Origin: Clostridia bacterium
GTDB taxonomy: Bacteria; Bacillota; Clostridia; Christensenellales; UBA1242
Length of the DNA stretch: 10,816 nucleotides
NCBI GenBank assembly: GCA_900766395.1
Contig: CAAFWB010000036.1
Span: 1-10,816 of the forward strand
Reading direction: 5' to 3'
This document shows, piece by piece, positions 5,600 to 10,816 of the stretch (position 1 is the stretch's first letter; each line of letters begins with the position of its first letter). The translations under genes were made by a program, and so were the position numbers. The notes under the pieces are model-generated. The model was not told where the DNA came from and made no database searches. It saw nothing but the letters and a program-made list of their open reading frames with translations.

Positions 5600-6518
5600 A
5601 ATTTTTTTCTGGCAATTTTTCAATGTTTATGTTTTGACCAAATCCGTAAAATTGTTGCGTGTATGACACAGTCCCGCCAAGACCTGAAAGTGGAATCCCA
5701 ACACCATAGAGATTTAAATCATAAAATTTTGTGCTATATTTTGCTTTTAATGGTCGACCATATTCGTCAAGCGTGAATTCAACACTAACATTTGTAAATG
5801 ATGGGTTGATTTGCTTGCTGTTCTCAGAATTGTCAAAAAATCTTTTCACAAACACAACGCTATCATTGATAATCTCGCCTCTTTCAAGCGTGAAATTAAG
5901 AACATATTGACCGGCATTTCTTGTCATATTTCCGTTCAATACTTTTGAAAGTGAAAATGATGTGAATGCTTTTTCGGGCAACAAATTCCATTCGTCAAGA
6001 TATTGTTGCAAAGAATATTTCATGACATCTTTGTTTTCGTAGTTAAATCCACCTTCAACCCGTTCCCTACTTTTTCTCACTGTGACTTCGTCGCCAACTT
6101 TGGCAAATTCAAATCCCGTGTTGTTCTTTATTTTTCCATCGCCATATGTGCAAACTGTTGCGTGGCTGGAATTTTCCTTGTTGTTGACTTCCGTGGCAAT
6201 CTTGATTGCTTGCTCAATGTTGACAAGGTTTTTGATATTAAGAGAAAATTTGCCATATGTAAATGTTTTATAACTTTTTGTGTTATTCAAATAACCATAT
6301 GTGTGTCTTAATGCAGTGTTAAAGTTGTTAAATGTCACCTTGCTGTCTTCTGGTGGGTTTTGAGGCTTGTTCTCTCCTTGTTCAAAATCAAGTATATCCG
6401 GATTCTTTTCGCTCTCGACCCTATTAAACTGCGGATAACAAAAGAAAAAAGTTGCAGAAGAAATAATCACGAGCAACAAGAAAAAAACAAAAAAATTGTA
6501 TCTTTTTGAATAGCGCAT
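5598..6518 (-). CDS. Membrane-anchored/exported protein, paralog 1 (306 aa)
   Basis: I do not recognise the family. The N-terminus is basic (MRYSKRYN) followed by one hydrophobic segment (about 9-27), then a polar, Pro/Asn-rich linker (about 36-60) and a soluble domain. It is therefore probably anchored in, or secreted across, the membrane. It is clearly paralogous to the next gene upstream: shared blocks include NFNTALRH (65-72), KIKNNTGFEF (129-138), LLPEKAFTSFSLSKV (179-193), DEYGRP (251-256) and GIPLSGL with SYTQ (274-288). The beta-rich pattern with a D-YGRP turn could suit a lipid- or ligand-binding exported domain; that is only a guess. ATG at 6518 is forced, because an in-frame TGA lies seven codons upstream with no other start between. 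There is no Shine-Dalgarno, and the -10 is only 7 nt before the ATG. Confidence 0.85.
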   Translation of the reverse strand: MRYSKRYNFFVFFLLLVIISSATFFFCYPQFNRVESEKNPDILDFEQGENKPQNPPEDSKVTFNNFNTALRHTYGYLNNTKSYKTFTYGKFSLNIKNLVNIEQAIKIATEVNNKENSSHATVCTYGDGKIKNNTGFEFAKVGDEVTVRKSRERVEGGFNYENKDVMKYSLQQYLDEWNLLPEKAFTSFSLSKVLNGNMTRNAGQYVLNFTLERGEIINDSVVFVKRFFDNSENSKQINPSFTNVSVEFTLDEYGRPLKAKYSTKFYDLNLYGVGIPLSGLGGTVSYTQQFYGFGQNINIEKLPEKN

Positions 6519-6525
6519 ACTCTTT

Positions 6526-6553
6526 TGTATAGTATTTCATCCCCGTTTGTCAA
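6526..6553 (-). promoter_or_regulatory. Promoter of paralog 1, probably leaderless
   Basis: The minus strand reads TTGACA (6548-6553), a 16-nt spacer and TATACA (6526-6531). The ATG begins 7 nt after the -10, so transcription should start at or within a base or two of the start codon. The -35 overlaps the end of the upstream gene's terminator tract. Confidence 0.65.
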
Positions 6554-6581
6554 TAAAAAAACAAGGAAATAATCCTTGTTT
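6552..6581 (-). terminator. Terminator overlapping the stop of paralog 2
   Basis: A perfect 9-bp stem (6559-6567 with 6573-6581) with a 5-nt loop runs on the minus strand into a T-rich tract (complement of the A-run below 6561). As in paralog 1, the stem starts at the second base of the TAA stop codon (6580-6582). Both stems also share an ACAAGG/CCTTGT-like sequence. Confidence 0.88.
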
Positions 6582-7530
6582 ATTTTTCAGCTCTTTCGGG
6601 CAATGGTGCAATTGTGTTCACTTTGCCATAATCATAAAATCTTTGCGTATATGACAATGCTCCTTTAAGTCCTGAAAGTGGAATTCCCGCTGGACGCAAA
6701 TCAAGTTCATATTTAAATGAAAATTTTGCTGTTATTGGTCTGCCATACATATCAAGGTCAACGGTAACAACTCCATCTTCAAAAGCAGGATTGATGCTTT
6801 TTGCCAAATCTGTGTTTCTGCACATCGTTTTGATAAAAACTGTTGCATCATCAAGAATATCGTGCTTGTCAACCGTAAAGCTCAATCTAAAAGCAACTCC
6901 ATCTTTGTTTGGCTTTGTCATTGTCCCCATTCGAACTTTTGACACCGTGAATGTTGTGAAAACTTTTTCCGGAAGAATTGCCCAACCTCTCATAAATTCT
7001 TGCGTTGTGAATTTAATGACTTCTTCATTTGTAAAATCGAATTCTGAATAATCAGGAGTTCTGTTGTGTGTTCTGCGATATGAAACCCCGTCTTTCAAAG
7101 TGACAAATTCAAATCCAGTGTTTTCTTTTATTTTGCTATATTCTTCGCCCCAAGTTCCAATAACAGAATAAGCTGTTTTTGTTTTGTTGTCCATTTTTGT
7201 GTCAATGCCAAGATATTGCGTGATTGTTGCAATTCCCTTCACATCTTGCGAAATCACACCTCTTGCACGAGTCTTGTAATAGTCTGTTCTTTTCAAAAAC
7301 GCTTGCGAATGTTTGAGCGCTGTCGAAAAGTTATTAAAGTTTGCTCTTTGCAATGTTGTGTCCGGATTTTTGGAAGAGTTTGCGTCGTTGTCAACAATGT
7401 CAACAATATCCCCAGCATTATCGCCGGAAACGTGATCAAGTTTGTCTTTTGTGAAAAGAACAGTCACTGATCCCACAATAATCAGCAACATAATGCTTAA
7501 AAGTATGTTATATCTTTTCTTATATTTCAT
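6580..7530 (-). CDS. Membrane-anchored/exported protein, paralog 2 (316 aa)
   Basis: This is the second member of the tandem pair, of a family I do not recognise. It has the same layout as its neighbour: a basic start (MKYKKRYN), one hydrophobic segment, an Asp/Asn-rich linker (DIVDIVDNDANSSKN) and a soluble domain. It matches paralog 1 at NFSTALKH, KIKENTGFEF, ILPEKVFTTFTVSKV, DMYGRP and GIPLSGL with SYTQ. The frame also opens at a GTG (7545), but those bases hold the ribosome site: GGGGA lies six bases before ATG 7530. The ATG also aligns with the paralog's MRYSKRYN start. It has its own promoter and terminator, so the two paralogs are separately transcribed. The blocks of near identity amid diverged sequence indicate an old duplication. 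Confidence 0.87.
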   Translation of the reverse strand: MKYKKRYNILLSIMLLIIVGSVTVLFTKDKLDHVSGDNAGDIVDIVDNDANSSKNPDTTLQRANFNNFSTALKHSQAFLKRTDYYKTRARGVISQDVKGIATITQYLGIDTKMDNKTKTAYSVIGTWGEEYSKIKENTGFEFVTLKDGVSYRRTHNRTPDYSEFDFTNEEVIKFTTQEFMRGWAILPEKVFTTFTVSKVRMGTMTKPNKDGVAFRLSFTVDKHDILDDATVFIKTMCRNTDLAKSINPAFEDGVVTVDLDMYGRPITAKFSFKYELDLRPAGIPLSGLKGALSYTQRFYDYGKVNTIAPLPERAEK

Positions 7531-7565
7531 CTTTTTTCCCCACACGACAAATTATAATTTATTAT

Positions 7566-7594
7566 AATATATAGCATCACAACGAGCGTGTCAA
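7566..7594 (-). promoter_or_regulatory. Promoter of paralog 2
   Basis: The minus strand reads TTGACA (7589-7594), a 17-nt spacer and TATATT (7566-7571). A leader of about 30 nt carries the GGGGA ribosome site. Overlapping TATA-like hexamers just downstream leave the exact -10 slightly uncertain. Confidence 0.75.
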
Positions 7595-7638
7595 GTAAGA
7601 TTTAAGAAATTTTGAGAATTTATTCATTTTTATAAATT

Positions 7639-7650
7639 TTTATGCATAAA
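7639..7650. promoter_or_regulatory. 12-bp perfect palindrome TTTATGCATAAA
   Basis: It lies between the divergent promoters of paralog 2 and the 185-aa gene, in very A/T-rich DNA. It could be a dimeric regulator's operator, but with this base composition chance is a serious alternative. Apart from this, the promoters and the 7689 repeat, I see nothing in 7531-7747. Confidence 0.25.
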
Positions 7651-7688
7651 TATACAATTTGGTGTTTTGATTGATTTCTTTGAGGAAA

Positions 7689-7710
7689 TTTGATTGACAT
7701 GAAAATCAAA
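7689..7710 (+). promoter_or_regulatory. Candidate operator over the 185-aa gene's -35
   Basis: TTTGATT (7689-7695) and AATCAAA (7704-7710) are exact inverted repeats separated by 8 nt, with symmetry centred on the -35 region (7694-7699). This placement would suit a repressor that blocks RNA polymerase. No cognate regulator is shown; the nearby MarR-like protein is one candidate. Confidence 0.35.
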
Positions 7711-7722
7711 ATAGACTAGAAT
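7694..7722 (+). promoter_or_regulatory. Promoter of the 185-aa gene
   Basis: TTGACA (7694-7699), a 17-nt spacer and TAGAAT (7717-7722) give a near-consensus promoter. Transcription from about 7729 leaves a short leader carrying GGAGG. Confidence 0.82.
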
Positions 7723-7747
7723 ATTAGTGTAATTTGGAGGTTTATTT

Positions 7748-8305
7748 ATGGCAAATTTAATCACATTCGACAAACCAGCAGACTGGAAAAGAATTAAACC
7801 TGATCACTATGCTGATTTCTCAATCGTAAACAACGAATACACTCCTTGCGAATATGGTTATGCAATCGCAAATGAGCAAAAAAGTTATGATGTTGTTAGC
7901 ATTTTCAATTATGGTCCAGTTGGTGCTGAATTTTTGAAAGAACTCAAAGCTCAACTCGATTCATTTTCAGAAGATAATTCTGCAGTTTCTGACATCAATG
8001 ACTACATCAAAGAAAACGCTGATGGCTATGCTGTCACAAAAACAGATTTCATTCGTCCGCTTTTCTACAAAAAAGGAAAACTTCTTGACAAACAATGCTT
8101 CATCAACATCATGCAAATCAAAACAAACGTAACAACAAGTTATTCATTGCAAATTTTTGTTGAGATTGGAGAAAACTTGTATTGCCTCACAACATCAGCA
8201 AAAGAATGTGACGAGAAAAAACCTCTTGAATCTCTTATCAAAGGCAACAAATATATCGACGATATGATTAATGTTGTTTTCAAAACAATGAGAGAAAAAG
8301 CTTAA
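7748..8305 (+). CDS. Hypothetical cytoplasmic protein (185 aa)
   Basis: I do not recognise it with confidence. There is no signal peptide or membrane segment, so it is probably cytoplasmic. The alternation of short strands (FINIMQIKTNVTTSYSLQIF, GENLYCLTTSAKE) and a closing helix (IDDMINVVFKTM) recalls the compact alpha/beta fold of Mog1/PsbP-like proteins; this is a pattern impression only. ATG at 7748 follows GGAGG (7736-7740) at a good distance. A strong promoter and a perfect terminator make it a single-gene transcript, and the promoter and ribosome site suggest solid expression. An inverted repeat over the -35 hints at regulation. It is divergent from the paralog pair and convergent with the MarR-like gene. 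Confidence 0.85.
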   Translation: MANLITFDKPADWKRIKPDHYADFSIVNNEYTPCEYGYAIANEQKSYDVVSIFNYGPVGAEFLKELKAQLDSFSEDNSAVSDINDYIKENADGYAVTKTDFIRPLFYKKGKLLDKQCFINIMQIKTNVTTSYSLQIFVEIGENLYCLTTSAKECDEKKPLESLIKGNKYIDDMINVVFKTMREKA

Positions 8306-8309
8306 ATTA

Positions 8310-8344
8310 AAAAAAGAACAGCGAAAACTTGCTGTTCTTTTTTT
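8310..8344. terminator. Bidirectional terminator between convergent genes
   Basis: A perfect 13-bp stem (8310-8322 with 8331-8343) with an 8-nt loop begins 4 nt after the stop of the 185-aa gene and carries T-runs on both strands. It ends the plus-strand gene and lies 36 nt beyond the stop of the converging MarR-like gene, so it can serve both. Confidence 0.9.
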
Positions 8345-8379
8345 CATTGACAATTTATTAAAATTATTATTTACATCTT

Positions 8380-8784
8380 TTATATTTTCTTGTTCAATAT
8401 GTCGCAAACACGTGCCATGGTTTGATATTCGTTTTTGCCAATTTCACTTTGTCGAAACATATGCTCAATATTGCCAACAATTTTGTTTATTTCATCTTTG
8501 CCATTTTCTGTTAGTTTATAGAAAATTTGGCGTTTGTCTTCTTGCGAATTGATTTTTGTTATTTTGCCTTGTTCAAGAAGAGTTTTGCAAGCGAGAGCGA
8601 GATTGGATTTTTTTATGCCGATTTTGCTTATTAAAAGACTTGGCGAACAAACTCCATATTCGTCAATAAGAAACATTATTTTTTGATAGACTTCAATGTT
8701 TTTTCGGTTCCAGCCATCGCAAATATTATCGGACAAAATTCGAATTTCAAGAAGCCTTCTCGCAAATTCTTCTCTTTTTCCCAT
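8380..8784 (-). CDS. MarR-like winged-helix regulator (134 aa)
   Basis: This is probably a small dimeric DNA-binding repressor. A helical N-terminus (1-40) leads into a winged helix-turn-helix: SPSLLISKIGIKKSNLALAC (47-66), a LLEQGKITK turn (69-77), then the wing EDKRQIFYKLTENGK (82-96), which matches the MarR-type 'D-R---Y-LTE-G' pattern. The length suits the family. The ligand cannot be told from sequence. The frame extends up to a TTG at 8862 and an ATG at 8823, but both upstream options lie in or before a good promoter. I choose ATG 8784, which follows the -10 TATACT by exactly 6 nt and has no Shine-Dalgarno, so the mRNA is probably leaderless. It is divergent from recD2, with 107 bp between start codons, and may control itself or its neighbours. 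Confidence 0.75.
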   Translation of the reverse strand: MGKREEFARRLLEIRILSDNICDGWNRKNIEVYQKIMFLIDEYGVCSPSLLISKIGIKKSNLALACKTLLEQGKITKINSQEDKRQIFYKLTENGKDEINKIVGNIEHMFRQSEIGKNEYQTMARVCDILNKKI

Positions 8785-8790
8785 ATTTTT

Positions 8791-8819
8791 AGTATATATT
8801 TGATAATTTTTTTTGGCAA
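8791..8819 (-). promoter_or_regulatory. Promoter of the MarR-like gene, probably leaderless
   Basis: The minus strand reads TTGCCA (8814-8819), a 17-nt spacer and TATACT (8791-8796), each hexamer one mismatch from consensus. The ATG follows after AAAAAT, where the transcription start is expected. Confidence 0.65.
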
Positions 8820-8856
8820 ACATTTGAACGAACAAAATTAAACACTTGGCAATTTC

Positions 8857-8885
8857 TTGCAAAAAAATGTTGATTGGTTTATATT
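8857..8885 (+). promoter_or_regulatory. recD2 promoter, probably leaderless
   Basis: TTGCAA (8857-8862), a 17-nt spacer and TATATT (8880-8885) stand 6 nt before ATG 8892. The intervening GGAGTT looks like a Shine-Dalgarno but is only 2 nt from the ATG, and would not be in the mRNA if transcription starts at the ATG. Confidence 0.6.
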
Positions 8886-8891
8886 GGAGTT

Positions 8892-10808
8892 ATGACATTG
8901 ATTGGCGAAGTTGAAGACATCATATTCCGAAATGAAGAAAACGGCTACACTGTGGCCGTTGTTTCTCGTGGCAAAGAAAAAACTGTTGTTGTCGGAAAAT
9001 TTTTGAGCGTGAAAGCGGGTCAAAGCGTTCGACTTGAAGGAAACTTCGTCATGAACAAAAAATATGGCGAGCAATTTTCTGTTGAAAGTGCAGAAATTGT
9101 TGAGCCAACATCTGCCGAGGGAATTGAAAAATATCTGTCAAGTGGACTCATTCCGGGTGTTGGTCCCGTAACCGCGAAATCACTGGTTGAAAAGTTTGGC
9201 GACCAAACGCTTGACGTGATTGAATTTTCGCCCGAAAAACTTTCAAAAGTTCGAGGAATAAGCAGCCACAAAGCCGAGGTTATTGCCGAAAACTTCACAA
9301 ACCTCAAAAAAATGCAGCGCTCACTGATGTTTTTGCAAAAATATGAAATATCAATCAACATGGCACTAAAAATCTATGCGGCCTACGGCGACAAAACTGT
9401 TGATTTGATGCAAGAAAATCCATACAAACTTGTTGAAGATGTTGACGGAATTGGATTTTTGACCGCCGACCGAATTGCATATTCCATGGGCATTGAAAAA
9501 GAAAGTATTTTCCGCGTGAGAGCGGCTGTTTTGCATTGCCTGAACGAAGGTTGCGAAAAATCAGGAAACACCTTTCTCCCCGCCCACGACCTGCTTTCAC
9601 AAGTTGCAAAACTTTTGGGATACAGCACAGATGAAATCTCTGAAAAATTTGAGAATGTGATTGATGCACTAATTTTTGACAAACTCATAATAAAGATTTA
9701 CAACGACAAAATTCAAGGCTATGAACTTCAAAAATACTATAGCACTGAACTCGGAATTGCAAAAAAACTCGCGACACTCGCAACATGTCAAAACAAAGAT
9801 GAGTTTGACCTCAAAGACGAAATTAGTCTTTTTGAAACATTTAACAACATCAAATTTCATGACGAACAAAAACGTGCGATTGAAACATCGGTCAAAAATC
9901 CCGTTTCAATCATCACTGGCGGGCCAGGAACAGGCAAGACGACAATAATCAAGTGCGTAATGTCCATTCTCAAACAAATGGGAAAAACGATTACACTTGT
10001 CGCCCCAACAGGACGCGCAGCAAAACGGCTTTCTGAAAGCACGGGAGTTGAAGCAAAGACCATACACCGTCTTTTGGAACTCGAATTTGTCGGGCGAAAA
10101 GTTAATTTCAAATACAATGAACATGAGCCACTGCCCTTTGGCGTTGTTATTGTTGACGAAGTGTCGATGGTTGATTGTCTTCTCATGCACTCACTTCTCA
10201 AAGCCTTGCCTCGAGATTGCAAGCTCATTCTTGTTGGCGACAAAGACCAACTTCCATCAGTTGGTGCGGGAAATGTCCTAAAAGACATTTTGCAGAGCGA
10301 AACCGTGCCAACAACATATCTGACAAAGATATTTAGGCAGGACGAAAATTCGCTCATTGTTTCAAATGCCCACTTGATTAATGCGGGCGAAATGCCAGAA
10401 CTTGACAATTCAAAAGACGATTTCTTTTTTGAAAGCAAAACCGACACAGAAGACATAAAAAACTCAATCATAACACTTGTCACAGAGCGTCTTCCACACC
10501 ATTTCAACATTGACACAACAAAAATTCAAGTGATTGCCCCACTCAAAGCGGGAATTTGCGGAACAATCAATCTCAATCGCGAACTTCAAGACAAACTCAA
10601 CCCGCCATCTCTTGGCAAACACGAAATAACAATCGGGCAAACAACGCTTCGCCGTGGCGACAAAGTTATGCAGACAGTCAACAACTACGACATTGAATGG
10701 ACAAGAAAAAATGGCGTTGTGCAAGAAACTGGGCTTGGAGTGTTCAACGGCGACATCGGATATATTCACGACATTGACCGCGACACAAGCGAAGCAATCA
10801 TTTGGTAG
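8892..10808 (+). CDS. recD2: RecD2/YrrC-type DNA helicase, truncated at contig end
   Basis: This is an ATP-dependent 5'-3' superfamily 1B DNA helicase of the RecD2 class, which acts in DNA repair without RecBC. In order: an N-terminal OB-like region with the signature IIFRNEENGYTV (10-21); helix-hairpin-helix repeats (GLIPGVGPVTAKS 85-97, and about 117-130 and 184-196); Walker A GGPGTGKT (343-350); APTGRAAKRL; TIHRLLE; Walker B VIVDE (419-423); GDKDQLPSVGAGN; and FRQDE. The final motifs (the HKSQGSE and AITRAK segments expected in the family) are missing. Only 638 codons precede the contig end, and the TAG at 10806-10808 is made by adapter bases, so the real gene continues. I choose ATG 8892 over TTG 8874; TTG 8898, eight bases after GGAG, remains possible. 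It is divergent from the MarR-like gene. Confidence 0.93.
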   Translation: MTLIGEVEDIIFRNEENGYTVAVVSRGKEKTVVVGKFLSVKAGQSVRLEGNFVMNKKYGEQFSVESAEIVEPTSAEGIEKYLSSGLIPGVGPVTAKSLVEKFGDQTLDVIEFSPEKLSKVRGISSHKAEVIAENFTNLKKMQRSLMFLQKYEISINMALKIYAAYGDKTVDLMQENPYKLVEDVDGIGFLTADRIAYSMGIEKESIFRVRAAVLHCLNEGCEKSGNTFLPAHDLLSQVAKLLGYSTDEISEKFENVIDALIFDKLIIKIYNDKIQGYELQKYYSTELGIAKKLATLATCQNKDEFDLKDEISLFETFNNIKFHDEQKRAIETSVKNPVSIITGGPGTGKTTIIKCVMSILKQMGKTITLVAPTGRAAKRLSESTGVEAKTIHRLLELEFVGRKVNFKYNEHEPLPFGVVIVDEVSMVDCLLMHSLLKALPRDCKLILVGDKDQLPSVGAGNVLKDILQSETVPTTYLTKIFRQDENSLIVSNAHLINAGEMPELDNSKDDFFFESKTDTEDIKNSIITLVTERLPHHFNIDTTKIQVIAPLKAGICGTINLNRELQDKLNPPSLGKHEITIGQTTLRRGDKVMQTVNNYDIEWTRKNGVVQETGLGVFNGDIGYIHDIDRDTSEAIIW

Positions 10809-10816
10809 ATCGGAAG
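10807..10816 (+). other. Illumina adapter remnant
   Basis: The last ten bases AGATCGGAAG equal the start of the standard TruSeq adapter. They are not genomic. The last reliable base is about 10806, and the A or AG could by chance also be native. Confidence 0.9.

Noticed and set aside
7531..7545. GTG start for paralog 2
   Set aside because: These bases form the GGGGA ribosome site for ATG 7530, and the ATG aligns with the start of paralog 1.
8785..8862. Longer MarR-like protein from TTG 8862 or ATG 8823
   Set aside because: Both lack a ribosome site. The added residues would run through the promoter at 8791-8819 and do not look like part of the MarR fold.
9857..10516. 219-aa minus-strand ORF inside recD2
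   Set aside because: It lies fully antisense to conserved helicase motifs; its Ser-rich composition is typical of a mirror frame, with no promoter or ribosome site.
1..10816. Defence island, prophage or biosynthetic cluster
   Set aside because: No integrase, transposase, nuclease-methylase pair, toxin-antitoxin or synthase gene is present; RecD2 and the MarR-like gene alone do not make such a system.

Overview
The window is about 10.8 kb of low-GC bacterial DNA read with the standard code: Trp is TGG and all housekeeping proteins are full length without recoding TGA. Strong AAGGAGG ribosome binding sites, TTGACA/TATAAT-type promoters, hairpin-plus-T-tract terminators and a YrrC-type RecD2 point to an uncultured Firmicutes/Clostridia-like organism. 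I cannot name it more closely. It looks like a whole metagenomic contig: a palindromic repeat sits at the left edge, and the right edge carries the first ten bases of the Illumina adapter.

Left part (1-5531, minus strand). The str operon runs right to left as rpsL (S12), rpsG (S7), fusA (EF-G), tuf (EF-Tu). It starts at a near-consensus extended -10 promoter behind an A/T-rich tract and has a structured leader of about 185 nt. tuf has its own extended -10 promoter and a strong terminator. The 330-nt gap between rpsG and fusA is unusually long. It holds two palindromic elements that share a 27-nt core but have different, self-complementary arms. Beyond tuf lies a small coiled-coil-like protein of unknown function.

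Middle part (5571-7594, minus strand). Two tandem paralogous genes encode membrane-anchored or exported proteins of a family I do not recognise. Each has its own promoter, and each has a terminator whose stem begins at the second base of the stop codon.

Right part (7639-10816). A plus-strand gene of unknown function (185 aa) converges with a small MarR-like regulator across a shared bidirectional terminator. The regulator is divergent from recD2, a helicase gene cut off by the contig end; its apparent TAG stop is made by the adapter.

Cross-cutting signals. (1) Genes without a usable Shine-Dalgarno have a -10 hexamer only 6-7 nt before the ATG, which suggests leaderless mRNAs. (2) Several intergenic hairpins in the str operon present the same AACCC loop on the transcribed strand, and a hairpin before the rpsL ribosome site presents the complementary GGGUU loop. 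(3) The A/B repeat pair sits inside an essential operon. I see no rRNA, tRNA, CRISPR array, transposase or defence cassette.
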